Made by a program: the position numbers and the translations under genes
Assembly (NCBI GenBank): GCA_963921825.1
Contig: OY997589.1
Coordinates: 17,939,735-18,003,734, forward strand
Reading direction: 5' to 3'
Source: Erodium maritimum
Lineage: Eukaryota > Streptophyta > Magnoliopsida > Geraniales > Geraniaceae
DNA length: 64,000 nucleotides
Notes under the pieces: model-generated
Told to the model about the DNA's origin: nothing
Seen by the model: only the letters and a program-made list of their open reading frames with translations
The model's database searches: none
In this document: piece after piece, positions 34,201 through 46,117 of the stretch
Layout of the letters: each line of letters opens with the position of its first letter
Position numbering within the stretch: the stretch's first letter is position 1

Positions 34201-36739
34201 TTTCGGGCCGGTGTGCTGCACGGGTCGGGTCGTGTTTTGGGCATGTGGACCATCCGGATTGGGCCTCATTCCGGCCCATTTCCCGTCTTAGCCTATGTTG
34301 GACTTTCAGGCTTAATTTAGTTGTTTCTCGTTCTTAATGCAACTGAATTAGTATTAATTCGAGTACTTGTTTTGTAATCCAAGACCTTGGACCCGAGCGT
34401 GACGGAGGAGGAGGCACATAGATCCCGTGAAATAGAGGAGGAAGCTAGCCAGGTCGTCAGCAGCTAGCAGTTGAGAGTTTTTTACTTTTGAGGTAGGGAA
34501 AGTAACGAATACCGGTTTAATTACGGAAAGTTACTAGTATGCCTTTAAGATAATAAGAATAACCGGAAAGGTCCTAGTTTTCATATAGGATGTGATTCAC
34601 TAGAATAACCGCTTTCAATTACGATAGTAAACGGAAAAGTCTTAGTTGCATATAGGATGTGATTCACTAGAATAATCGCTTTCAATTCTTGGGAAATTGT
34701 CGTGCTAGTAGAATGGACATGTCGAGCCTTAGGGTTGTGTGTTGATTGTGATGCCATGATCTATGATTGAGATGCATGATACTTGTTGTAGCCGTTGATT
34801 GAGAGTCATAATAAGATATACTCGGTGTAGCATGTTGTTGCTATGTTTGGGAAAGTGTGTCATGCGTGATGTGATGTGAACCATGGACTGTGTTATGATC
34901 GGATGAGTGATAAACCGATATGTGTGTTATGGTATTTTGGCTCGGTTGGTATACTGGGGTCGAGCTATGGCTTTGTGATGCGTGTTACGCTCTTGACGCG
35001 TGTTCCAAGAAGAGGTGTGTCCAATATGATACCTACACTGAGAGAGTATGCCGGTGTAGGGTATCTAGAACGAGGATGGTATGATCGTTACCCCGATGCT
35101 CAGTGGTCCGGGAAGGCGTACGACCGATGTATGTGTCGGTCGGTATGCATGAGGCCCCGAGTCTACGTGACGGGAAGACGTCCGACTGAGGGATTGTCGG
35201 TCCGGGATGTTACCCCGAGTCTACGTGACGTGAAGATATCGGGACCGATGCTGTGTGTTCGGTACGATATAAATGGGACGGGCTGTGATAGCCGGTGACG
35301 TTGGAAACTGCTGTGTTAGTTATGTGTTTATTCTGATGTGTGATGTATGCTTGACGTTTGACTGTGTGCGTTATTTAATGTCGTTTTTGTCTTGCGAGAG
35401 TGTTTAGTGTTCAATAAACTTATGTGGAGGTCTTTAGGGTTGTGCTTCACTAGTATACCCTAATTGGACGGTTACTTGTGGTGGTGAATGGATGTTTCCT
35501 ACTGAGCGAAAGCTCACCCCTTTACCCTATTGTTTTTCAGGTTTTAAGCGAGACTTGTGCTAGCGGGATTCTCGGCGCTTGGGAGCTAGCGAGGGTCTTG
35601 TTTAGCTGTCTAGAGATGTACATTTTTACTTTTACCAAACTTTTTACTGTTTGTTTTTGGCGAGTTGTTGACTCGAGGTTTTATTGGATATTTTAAACTA
35701 TCATTTGAGACTCGTTTTGGTATTGAAATCTTTTTATCAGTTATTATTTTAGTTCACGTCTCAAGTCCGGTCAAAACCGGATTTGGGGCGTAACAACCCG
35801 GACCTATTCCGGTCTGTTTCTTAGCCTCTACTTTCTGCCTCCTCTCCGGCAAGTTCGTGCTCTTGTCGCCATAGTTCTTCTCACTTCGGTGGTTGTTTTG
35901 TGTGAGATGATGTTTTGGGAAAGCTGCTTCCGGTAACTCCTTTGGTTCTTACTAGTTTATGCCCCTTAACAGTGCTAATTTGTGAGTCACATACTTGTCC
36001 TAAGTTATCGATTCCGTGCAATCTTCTTGGTTCCCCTACTCACACAGTAGGGGCTCGTCGGTATTAGGTGCTGGCCTCCGTCGAGTTCCTTGGTCTTTGG
36101 CCCTCTTTTGAAGATTGTCGGTTTGGTGACTGGGAATTAAGGTTTTCAGTTGTATTCACTGCTGACCTATCTCTATCGTATTCTCTGTTGGCCGTCGACG
36201 TGTCGGTGGACTTACTACTTATCGTGGTGAGGTCCCTGATGAGTTAGGGTGATCCTTACAATTAGATTTGTTTGTGGGTGCTTTGTTACAAGACGGCTCT
36301 TCGGGTGTTTGAGGTTGGGTGCGGCTGCTCCCCCCTTTTTTGTTTCTCGGTATTAGACCCGTTAGTTTTTTTGTTGCACTGTTGTTTTGTGTTCCCTTGT
36401 TGTTCATAAGGGGTTGTGGTTTGTTAGCCCTTGTTGGCTTTGGTTGTACACATTTTATATCCGGCTTCTAGGCTGTTTGTGTTGGTTTGTTGCTTACCGC
36501 ACAAGTTTGGTGCACTAGGTGCTCTTAATTGAGTATCCTTTGTTTGTGAGCTTGGAGGGTTTACCCTTTGCCTTGTCCTTTTTTCTAAAAAGCTTGGTAT
36601 TTATAAAAAAAAAACTACCGATAAAAAAAGAGAGGTTGTTTTTCAACCCTCGCCTGATCTTCTTTCGATTCCCCTGTAGCTCCCCCCTTTTTACCTATCG
36701 ACTCGGATGTGAGCTAGATCCCTCCTCATGATAAGAAGT

Positions 36740-37362
36740 TGTCCGCCCCTACACCCCGACTTTCCCTTCCAACTGAGGGTTAGATAAGGAGTTTGGAGTT
36801 ACTAACACGCCTCTTCCTTGAGGTGGGGGATTCTTAGGTATGGTGTTCGAGGGTAGTGGAGCAAATCCCATGGGACACACCAGAAAGGGTGGACCACCGA
36901 CTTCCAATTCGTAGCAAAATTATGACTTAGGTTATCCGGTTTGATCTCCAACATGGACTTGTCAAATCAGGGGATACTCGGGGTCTCCCGATCATATTTC
37001 TTAGCATTGTGACTAATCCGACCACAATTGTAGTAGAAGATGTGCAGCCGGTCATATGTCAGTTCGACCCTTACTAGGTCTGGGTATCTTTGGAACCGCA
37101 ATACCAAAGATCATTGTAGGGGACGACTCAGGGAAATCAAGAAACAGACTAAAAATGTCGCTCCCCAACAAGATCCCCACTGATCACAGAGAACGTGGTG
37201 CACCGATAATCTACCCTGTTGTCCGAGTTCGGACCACAACGGGAGGCCCCTAGCCTGTACTCAAAGTTGGAGACGGTCCATGTAGGGGAGCTCTCTCTAT
37301 CGGGCATGGGACATCTCCTAGAATGTGCGGATACCCATGAAAGCCCAGAGGTATTTGGTACA
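36740..37362 (-). pseudogene. LINE ORF1 fragment (second part: DUF4283-like end and zinc knuckle)
   Basis: On the minus strand, downstream of 37362, pieces read GFHGYPHILGDVPCP and QARGLPLWSELG (the family's GPWxFxGxP and VQxxGLPLW blocks), followed by VRVELTYDRLHIFYYNCGRI and SHNAKKYD, the CCHC knuckle with two Cys replaced by Tyr. It is the continuation of the ORF1 N-terminal part at 41899-42480; a partial LTR element sits between them. Confidence 0.65.
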
Positions 37363-40300
37363 ATTTGGTATCAGAGCCTGGTTTCATTTGAAAATGTTTT
37401 TCAAACCTCGGACCGTACGTCAATTAGGTGGGTAGAGTTAGGTTGTTGAGTTCGGTGTGTCGGTTACGCAATTCGGAGATGTCCTAAGCGTATGAACGAG
37501 ACGAGAAAGTCTCGGTTTGGTTGTTGGTTGAACTACGGTGTTATTGTGTGACTACTACTATACTTAGTATATTATTAGTACGAGTGTGTCTGTTTGAACC
37601 GTGTGTGCATGCTAGTTATGTTAATCACGTCGATCTCTAAGAGTAAGAAACTCAGCGTGAGCGTTACCTGTGTGGAGGGTACTTGCGTCGTGGCACCTCA
37701 AGGTAGGAGAGGTAAGCCGTTGGGGGCACAAGTGCCCGGGTTACTCCCACTGGGGAGGTTAAGAGAAGCAACACCAACAGGTCCCGGGTTGCAACGGGAC
37801 GGAGTATTAGAGATGAGGTGCGAGGCCAGACTTAAGGCGTGGACCGTTTGCACTAGTTTGGGTGTCCGTCGAGGCGATTGAATGCAAGAAGTTCGAGAGA
37901 GGGCCCCAGGCCCGAAGTTTGGGATAAGTCTCAACCTGATGAATCGGGTGTAGTTCTGAGATGGTGGATACAACGACAACAGTGGAACAAGGTCGCTTTG
38001 GCCAGTGTGTTTACACAGTCGGCAGCCGGGACATCGGAGATGAGTGCCCGAGCGACGGCTGGCCGCAACAACACTAGTAAGCCGACAACCCAGTCAGGAG
38101 AGGTGACCGAGTGACGCTGAGATTAGAGTGACGTAGCGTAAGCGTGGTGGGCCCATAACCCACAGTCATTGCTTTCTTGGATTTTTTTTACACGTGAAGA
38201 GACGTGGGGTCTAAAAGTAGAACCTTGATGTGGTTCTGGCATCTTGACACCCTGACTGAGTACGTTGTGGTTTGACGAGTGTGAGAGTGTATGGTAGAAG
38301 TGGGAGTACCTCACGAGGTATCCGGAAACGAATCGCCGAGTACGACTACCACAACGCTTTCAGGCCTGTAACACTATGGCACCGCACGAAGCGTTGGATG
38401 GTAGGTCGGGCATTTGTTAAGCAGGGCACACTTGAGGTCTAATAGTGACCGGTGTGGTCCCGAGTTGCTCGAGAAGCGACTGAAGGGTCGCGTGATCGTG
38501 GACGATTAAGAACCGCGCAGAGTTGACACGGAAGCGCGAGGTGTCCAAGCCGTTCGAAGCCCGAGGGGCTGGTACTTGAAGTGTCTTCAGTTTCGTAGTA
38601 CCGTGGATGAATCGACTTGTCAACTGGTGGAGTCTGCGTGCTAATTACCTGTGGTACCGTGGATGGTTGGTCAGAGTGTGACCACGTATGGAGTCCGTTG
38701 ACGATTGTCCCAGTAACGGGACGTGGACTTCTTTTGGGTGTTGTGCACGCGTTACTGGTTTAAGTGAACAGAGTGTTGAGGAGATGTGTCGGTGTGTGGG
38801 ATCCGTTTTAAGCGCGATGTGAGTTTTGTTCTGGTATGATACATATACCGATGGATGGTTCCGGTATAGGATATCTCGACCAAGTTGCGTTTGGCGGTGC
38901 GACGTCTCTATCGACGGAGGTTTTCGGTATCGACTAATTGACTTAAGTGTTTTCCGGATGCTTGAAGGGTGGTGATTGGGAGTTTTAATCGGACGTTCCC
39001 TGAGGAAAGGTTAAGTGGAGCGCGTCGTTTTTAAATTTCGAGGATGAAATTCTTTTAAGGGGGGTAGATTGTGAAGACCGCCTCGTTAAAAAGTTTTATT
39101 CTATTTTAATTTCTTCGGGTTGAAACGTCGGAGTTGGAAGCGGGTCGTAAAACTGGAGCAAGTGCGAATTAAAAAGTTTTTCAAAAAAAAAGGAAAGAAA
39201 AAAAGGAAAAATAATAAAATAAAATATAAAATAAAATAAAAACCGGTCGGGCGGACCCGACCCGACCAGGAGACCCGGCCGAGCCAGGCCAGACCCGACC
39301 CAGCACCACTCTTCGTTTTGGGCCGGTTCTTACTCCGTGTTCTGGGCCGCACCGCCCAGGCCCGACAGAGTCTGTCTGAGCCCAAAGGCCCGTGCTTTAT
39401 AAAGCACAATATAGGGTTTCGAACCCTAAATCGTTTCTCTCAGACGCGCCTCCCTCTTCATCCTCGTTCCCCTCTCTCCGAAACCGACTCCCCCTCACCT
39501 TCTTCAACCTCGCCGAGCTCCCTCTCTCTCTTCACCTTCCGACCTTCTCCTCGCCGCCCCGCCGTAAAACCCCCTCTCCGTTCAACTGAAACCCGCGCAG
39601 CCACCGTCTTCCCTCGCTTCCTCCAACCTCCGTCGCTGAGCTCCCTCTTCCCTCACCTCTTTCTACTGCACGTGGTCGGATTCTTCTCCGTCCGTGCACG
39701 GCCTGAGGCGAGTCAAACTCGCCGGCGAACTCGTCGGATCTGGGACGGGATCTACCGCACCGTCCAGATCTGAGGCGAGAGAGAGAGAGCCACTGCGCTC
39801 CGCCTCTCCCTCGATCGTTCTCCACCGCCCGCCACCGTGTTATTTTCCTACGGTGAGGCCTCGGCCGGCGACGCCCTTACCGGTGGTCGGCCGGATTCTT
39901 TTCCCGATCTTCTCCTTCTTTTATATTTGTTTTCCGAGCTTCCTCTTACTGTTTTCTTTTCCGTCCCGAAGTTTCCTTGATTTGGGCTTGTTGAAGCAGA
40001 ACCCTTTTGGATCCGGTTTCTTCTGGAACTGAAGTACTGAACTGATAAGATAACCAAATTAAAAACGAAAATCAGTTTTGGTTAACAAAAAGGATTTAAT
40101 TTTTAAAAGGGTTAAAATCAGATTTGATTTAAAGACGGTTTTGGATTTGATCGAACCTGGAACGAACTGGAATCGGTTTGGAAACGACTTAGAACGGGAC
40201 AAAAGCGAGATGCTGGATCGGACCTCGAGAAACATGACATGAAACCGCACCTCGGGAATCGTGCCTCGGGATACGTGCATTGGGACCCATGTCTCGGGAA

Positions 40301-41898
40301 ATGTGCTCGGGCGCTCTAATCCGATTCGTCGTTGCCCCTCTTTTATCCCGCTCGAGTTAAAAGACAACTGTCGGACTTAAACTGGACTAACCGTAACCGT
40401 TAAATCAATTTGTGAAACCGGTTTTAATTGTCACTTTCTGTGTAAAGTAGAGTCCGACTTCGATCGAAGAGAATACCGGAGGTAGCGAGCCAGGACGTCA
40501 GCAGATAGGAGACGCAGCTGTCGGTTCTTCTTGAGGTAGGGAAGTAGCGGATACCGGTTTAATTGCGGAAAGTTATTAGTATGCATGCTAGGATTAATAA
40601 AACTTGAACGAGTATTTATATCAGATAATAACCGGACGAGTCGTAGTAACATGTAGGATGCGACTCACTAGTTAGCTGCTTTCGATACTTGGGAATTGTC
40701 GTGCTGGTAGATCGGCCTTGTCGAGCCGTAGGTTGTGTGTTGTTTTGAATTGCCTGTTATTGTTTAAGATGCATGTCGTGTGACTTGGTGTCGTTAGGTT
40801 TAATAGACAAGATTTAGTATATCCACTGAGCATGTTGTTGTTATGTGTGGGCGAGTGTGCCGTACTTGTGTTGATGTGAACCCTTGGATGTGATATGGTC
40901 GGGTGAGTGATAGACCGACGTGACTGGTTGTGGTAACGATTGTTGGGCTTGGTAAGTCGTGTTTAATTATGGTACTGTAATGTGTGATATTATCTTGTTG
41001 TGTGTTCCGAGGAGTTGTTTCCGGTATGGTACCTACGATCGAAGGGGTACGCCTGTGTAGGATAGTACCTAGGCCGACGGTGTGGTCTCATGTATGCGCG
41101 GTCCACCGGGTAGTTGTTCCGGTACGATAGCCTGCATCGAGGGGGTAATCCGATGTGGGACGTCTAGGCCGACGGTTACGTGTTCTATACTTTGCCCGAA
41201 GGAGTTCCGGGAAAGTTGTTTTACCCGTCTAGGCCGATGGAGATTCCGGTATTACTATTTGAGATTGAACCCCGGTTGTTTGACGGGAAGATATATAGGC
41301 CGATGATGTTCCGGTACGATATGAGGGTGTCGGGCTGTGGACAGCCGACCGAGTAGGGGACTGCGGTACGTGACGTGTTGTACTTTTACAATTTTCTTTA
41401 GGTTGATGCTTTGTTAATTGGTGTGTTGGTTGCTGTTTGTGCTGTTTGGGTGATTGTGGTTGTAAGTGTGGTTCGGTCTTGAGTTGAGAATTGTAGTTAC
41501 GAGTTCCGTTGGAAACTAGTTGTGTGCTTTACTAGTATGCCCTAATTGGACGGTTACCCGTGGTGGTGAGCGCTTGCTTATAACCTTAACTACTTTTCCT
41601 ACTGAGTGAAAGCCCACCCTTTACCTTGTTGTTTTTCAGGTTCTAAACGGGAAGTGTACTAGCCGGATGCTCGATGCTTGGGAGCTTACGAGGGTCCTAG
41701 GCTAGAGAGTCTAGAGACGTGCAACATTTTTGAAATATTTATTGTCTTTACGGTTTAGTCTAGCGTTGTTGATTCTTTTATTCAAATTTTTGAATCGCAG
41801 ACTTTTATTTAAGCTCTTTAACTTTACTGTCTTTTAAATTTTATTACTGTTTTAGTTCACGTCTCGAGTCCTGTCAAAACTGGATTTGGGGCGTGAGA
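37363..41898 (+). mobile_element. Partial gypsy-like LTR retrotransposon: PBS, short internal region, PPT, 3' LTR (fossil)
   Basis: TGGTATCAGAGC (37366-37377) is a primer-binding site for initiator Met tRNA. The internal region (37378-39056) is only 1.7 kb with no recognisable gag or pol. A CGAGGATGAAATTC block and the polypurine tract AAGGGGGGTAGA (39057-39068) lead straight into the 3' LTR (39070-41898). No 5' LTR is seen: LINE sequence lies directly left of the PBS. It is clearly a broken copy. The CGAGGA.GAAAT-PPT arrangement is common in plant Ty3/gypsy elements. Confidence 0.75.
39070..41898 (+). repeat. 3' LTR of the partial gypsy-like element
   Basis: 2829 bp, beginning TGTGAAGACCGCC after the PPT and ending at the family terminus. 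Internal landmarks shared with the other LTRs are GACGTCAGCAG near 40496, GAGGTAGGGAAG near 40533, and the TGAGY-GAAA-GCYCA hairpin at 41603-41616. The long frame at 39318-39773 is compositional and has no domain. Confidence 0.85.
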
Positions 41899-42480
41899 AT
41901 TCAGGCGGACCCAATCCTTAGCATCCTTCGAGCCGAAATAGAAGTCAAAGACCCGAGGGTCAAGGTCCTTAACCACGACGACTCTCAGCATGAAGTCCTT
42001 CTGGTAGGCACAGGTTGTTAGTAGCCTACCCACCATCCCAAATTGGCGACAAGAAAGGGTAGTTGGATCCATCGGAGTAAACGGGACATCGATAATGGCG
42101 TCCTCATCCTCCATAATGGAGCATGCCGAGAGACCTCCTTGTATGGATGCATTCGGTGGTGAGATAACCGGAAAAGATGAATTCTAGGTGAGGGCGGAGT
42201 CGGGGAGTTAGGGCTCAAACCAAGCCCATCAAGAAACGGGGCAACCGGGCCAGAGATGCTCGTCGTAGGTAGGATGGAAAGAGCCAAGGGTTCAGGTCCC
42301 CCCTCCCTCGAGCCCAATAGAAGTTCGTCTGATGGTTGAACGGTCTCCCTATAGTGGCTCCCCCAACTTGTGATGCGTCTCCATTTAAGTTTGGCCTTGA
42401 TAGATGGTGAACGGACACGACCAGAGGAGAAAACCACCACTACCGAATCCGTCAATGGCGGGGACTCTGCATTAGGCATG
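41899..42480 (-). pseudogene. LINE ORF1 N-terminal fragment (DUF4283-like)
   Basis: The minus-strand frame from 42113 to 41900 reads MEDEDAIIDVPFTPMDPTTL, CRQFGMVGRLLTTCAYQKDF then LRVVVVKDLDPRVFDFYFGS. This is the LVGKxLTxxxxxxxxLxxVV...W...F.F pattern of the gag-like ORF1 of plant L1 LINEs. Upstream (42480-42114) is a proline/serine-rich N-terminal part in another frame. It stops at the LTR end (41898), and the missing continuation is found on the same strand at 37362-36740. Confidence 0.6.
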
Positions 42481-42491
42481 GATGGTGATGC

Positions 42492-43002
42492 AGTGCATAT
42501 TGAAGACCTTTTGACAAATCGGCTAGAAAACCCGAAAATGCAGCATTGTCCGAAATTGACGAAACCTTAGCATTTTTTAGGTCGAAACGGGGAGTTCTTT
42601 ATCGAACATGTTGATTCAAGAAGAATACAGATCAATATAGATATCTAATTCGTTGATTCAACAGAATACTGAAAGAGACAATTTGAGTAGAAACTCGTTT
42701 TTGTGTTTATTTCATAAAAGTCTGCCCTACAATGAAAGCTAACAACTGTTTATATAGAAAACTAATACCCCAAATGCCTAATACAACAAGGAAACTAAAC
42801 CCCAAAACCATAATTCAAATAAAGGAAATAAAAAAAACCAGGAAAGAATGAACGAACTCTAAAAATACTATTTCGCCCCTCTAAACGATCTCGCGATGGC
42901 CGAAAAACGTCGTGCATCATGGCAAAGCGATTTGTCAATTTCGGACAATGTTGCATTTTCGGGTTTTCTAGCCGATATGTCAAAAGGTCTTCAATATGCA
43001 CT
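42492..43002. repeat. Inverted repeat with 73 bp arms
   Basis: Arms 42492-42564 and 42931-43002 are inverted copies differing at only three to four sites, separated by about 365 bp. Each arm can be read as a frame containing VHIEDLLT.RLENPKMQHCP, on plus for the left arm and minus for the right. The spacer contains AT-rich DNA with TTTATTTCATAAAAGTCTGCC. No terminal TG/CA or target duplication was seen. Confidence 0.8.
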
Positions 43003-43325
43003 ACATAAGATGGGAAGAGGGCGATGGTAGGTAGTTGCGGCGGTGGAGCAGAATGCAATAAGAGAGGTTGCTTAGGAACCCTCTTCCTCCTCTGTTTAAT
43101 GGGTTTGATGACTTTATATGAGGGGAAAGGAGGCATAAGGAGGGTTGGAGGTACATATGTTATTATTGGTGGAGGAGGAGGTGGGACGGTTGAAGGCGAC
43201 ACGATCAGATGATCACCGAGTGACAATCAATCGGTTGTAAACTAGGGTTAGGGCTAGACAAAATCTCTAGAGAAGAGTGTCGCACACGAAAACGAGAGTA
43301 CCAATTGCTTAACTAGTATCACACC
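43003..43325. other. Unassigned spacer
   Basis: Purine-rich (GGAGGAGGAGGTGGGACGG) and without a recognised gene. Open frames on both strands are compositional. Confidence 0.4.
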
Positions 43326-43653
43326 TAAGAGCATCTCAATTCCTTAACAAGGTTGTTGGCTTATCGTGTTGGCTGATAGAATAAAAAAAAGTATTAAATC
43401 AACTCCTCTTTCCTCTATCAGCAAGCATTATCAGCCAGCAAGTTCAGTGGTGTTTTTTCTGTTGGCTGATAGATTAAATTAATATTTTCTTTAACAACTC
43501 ACTCTGATACCTCTTTTGATTTTTGATGTTTATACGGAAATTTTATCTTTTGTAACCGTTCATATTGCATGAAAGTCCATAATAAAGTGACATTTTCATT
43601 GAAAAATATTTAAATTCTAACATTGAGATCGAAATAACTAGAATGAAATATAA

Positions 43654-46117
43654 TTATGCGTCGCTAAATTTATTCCAAATGTGTTCGGTGAGGTCTTCTT
43701 TTAATGCATTATAATTACGTGGATCCTTCATCATTGTGGTGTTTGCTACTATGACATTGGACGGGACGAAGCTTCCTTGCGTGAATATTGGTTCGCTTGG
43801 CCCACCCTCATCTATTGGTTCAACATAGCCACCATATGTATGATGTTTTGCCTCGACAATCATGTTGTGCATGATAACACATGCGTTCATGACTAAACCA
43901 AGGGAAGAAGGCATCCACACTCGACTCGGTCGAGTGATAATGTGAAACCAAAATTGGAGGGCTCCAAATGCTCGTTCCACATCATTCGTGCAAGCTTCTT
44001 GGAGTTCTGCATATTTCTTATGTTTCGGCCGTTTAGCCAATGAGATTGTTTTCACAAAAACCGACCAAGAAGGGTAAATATCATCTGCAAGATAATACGG
44101 AAGTGTGTATTGTTGACCATTTACCGTGTATTGGATCGGTGGTTCCCAACAATTGATGACGTCCATTGATGTGAACGTAAAATACATTGAGTTCTCTTGT
44201 TTTATGTAGTTGATAGATTTCCATAGGAATCGTGATTCTGTCAGTTTTTCCGTTGTAATTTTCCTATTATGCTCCGAGTTTTAAGATCTTATAAATAAGA
44301 ATTATGTTAGAATAATAGGGGGGTCACGAAATTGAGCAGAGAAACACACTTGCAAAGAGATTTTGGGTGAGAGATTGAAGATCAAACAAGAGATACGAAC
44401 TCATATTCTAAGGTTTTTCGTAGTTTTGATTATACTCTGATATTTGTATTTTATTTATCGGTTAATATGATTTTTAGTTGTTTTATCATTTCTTTGTGTT
44501 CGTATTTCATCGTTATGAACTAAAACTCTCATGATCTAGGACTAGAGGAACGATGTGATGAACTAATTTATTTATTTTCGATTATGCAATTGTCAAACTG
44601 ATATCTTATTTACTATTTATTTAATTCTGTTCGTAATTCTTTGTCGCCTTGATCGCATGATAACTGATTCAATCGTGTTAACCAACAATTGAGAAATGAT
44701 GTTAATAGCAGGAAATAGGAATTAGATAGCATGGGTTTCAATCTAGACTAGAATATGATTAGATTGACACGGGTGCAATATCTATAGGGGTAAAATCTGA
44801 AACTTAGAGAAATTCATAAATTGTAATGCTATATACCGTTCTACACATAGAGGGTGCAATAACTATAGGGGTAAAATCTGAAACTTAGAGGGATTCATAA
44901 GTTGTAATGCTATATACCGTTCTATACATAGATTAGAGATAATTAGGTGGATTGAGTATATTAGGGTCCTAATACAATCGAGAGATGGTTAGAACTACAT
45001 TAAGAGAATTCTTGTTGTTCTTAGAATAATTTTAGTTGCAAATGTATACCAAATCCCGTTAAGTTGTTTACCACATTCGAACCCCGCTTAAGTCCTAAAT
45101 TGCCTTAAAACCCTACTTTACCACCCACGTGTGATATTATGTTTTATTCTCGGATCAATTTTATATTATTATTTCTTGCATGAAAATTTTACATTATAAA
45201 ACAAACCCAACCTCGTTACAAGAATAGCTTGACAAATGAATTAACTAATTAAAGTGCTCGTCTAATTTCTCCCTTGGGTACGATAATCGGACTAAACCCC
45301 GTTAACTATTTGACGACCGCTACGCTTGTTGTTCCATTCTGAGAGTTAATTCTCAAGGTGTCATCCGCGAACAATTTGGAATGGTTACGCACAATTAAGT
45401 CGTTGTTTAAACCCTCCATGCCAAAAAAATGAGTGCCAAATCCACAAGTCCCGCGTGGCAACAGCCTCGAGAGCCAAGGTTGGTCTGTTCTCGTTATCCC
45501 TTCTGGAATGTGAGCCTCTCAAAGCTGTCGGGGAAATTCTTCTACTCCAAATGCATCCGATCACGACTACCCAACATCCTGCAAAATCCACGCGCTCCAT
45601 TCACCTTTAAAATGTAATTCATATCAGCATGTGTTGGCTTACGCTGATACGTCGGTCAAAATATTATAATAAACCCCCTGCAAAATTTGGGTATTCGTCT
45701 AGGCGATCGGCTGCAATTCCATAACACAATTTCCTAATTGCCTCAATACATTTTTGAGATGGAGATGATGATACTTGACCTAGAGCGTCATCCTGTTGAC
45801 TGAAGTACGCATCGTTATCCTGCAACACACGAAGAATGCGGGTGAACACATCGTTTGGCATTCGGAAACGACGGCGAACCTCCTTATACACGGGGTTCGT
45901 ATTGAAGTAGGCATGCATTAAACATTCGTTGGCAGCTTCCCGGTCTCCTTGGATGTAGTTTTTTCTTTTTCCTTGATTGTGCTGCGATCATGGCTTCATC
46001 TAACAAACCTTGCACCACATCACTGGACATGCAATCTTAGAGTGCTTGATCCAACATTCGTTCGAGTCTTCGTTCGTTGGCACGAGCCTCTTTTCTGGCA
46101 TCGCAATTGTTTGTCAT
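43654..46117 (-). pseudogene. PIF/Harbinger transposase in pieces
   Basis: Minus-strand pieces in order: N-terminus from 46117 (MTNNCDARKEARANERRLER); MHAYFNTNPVYKEVRRRFRM with SQKCIEAIRKLCYGIAADRL (45918-45664); a segment around 45600-45385 with the first catalytic Asp region (GFCRMLGSRDRMHLE, then LALEAVATRDLWIWHSFF); and 44187-43654 with the second Asp (YYLADDIYPSW) and Glu (CTNDVERAFGALQFWFHII), ending WNKFSDA. Stops and frame changes separate the pieces, and the 44190-45350 insert separates the last one. It was read as a Harbinger transposase because all family blocks occur in the right order. Confidence 0.85.
44190..45350. other. AT-rich insert within the Harbinger transposase, with an 82 bp tandem duplication
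   Basis: No coding was recognised. At about 44772-44935 two tandem copies of a unit beginning GGTGCAATA.CTATAGGGG and containing ATGCTATATACCGTTCTA are nearly identical. The insert may be a separate element (a solo LTR or LTR-element fragment), but no PBS or target duplication was confirmed. Confidence 0.45.

Larger units (their letters stand above)
30989..35795 (+). mobile_element. Solo LTR (outer), gypsy-like family (fossil)
   Basis: It begins TGTAAGAACCGCC and ends with the family terminus, flanked by a perfect 5 bp target duplication ACCCG (30984-30988 and 35796-35800). A second LTR of the same family (31936-34005) is inserted in its middle. Without that insert the outer LTR is about 2.7 kb, in line with 2.9 kb at 18985 and 2.8 kb at 39070. 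No internal region is present. Confidence 0.9.
29945..36612 (+). mobile_element. Short LINE-derived retroposon split by nested LTRs
   Basis: The parts 29945-30988 and 35801-36612 read as one plus-strand retroposon of about 1.8 kb once the LTR insertion (30989-35795) and one copy of its ACCCG target duplication are removed. The 5' part is GC-rich (CTCCGGCCACCAG, CTCCGACCAGATCTGG). The 3' part is T/G-rich and ends TTTATAAAAAAAAAAC. It resembles the four retroposons that have clear target duplications. The left limit and a target duplication were not resolved. Long open frames at 30119-30840 are by-products of GC-rich sequence and show no domain. Confidence 0.45.

Noticed and set aside
33916-34337. 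Five overlapping frames of 90-134 codons
   Set aside because: They come from a GC-rich tandem repeat in the LTR; the residues are low-complexity on both strands.
39318-39773. 151-codon frame as a gene
   Set aside because: It lies in the 3' LTR, is proline/serine/arginine-rich, and has no domain.
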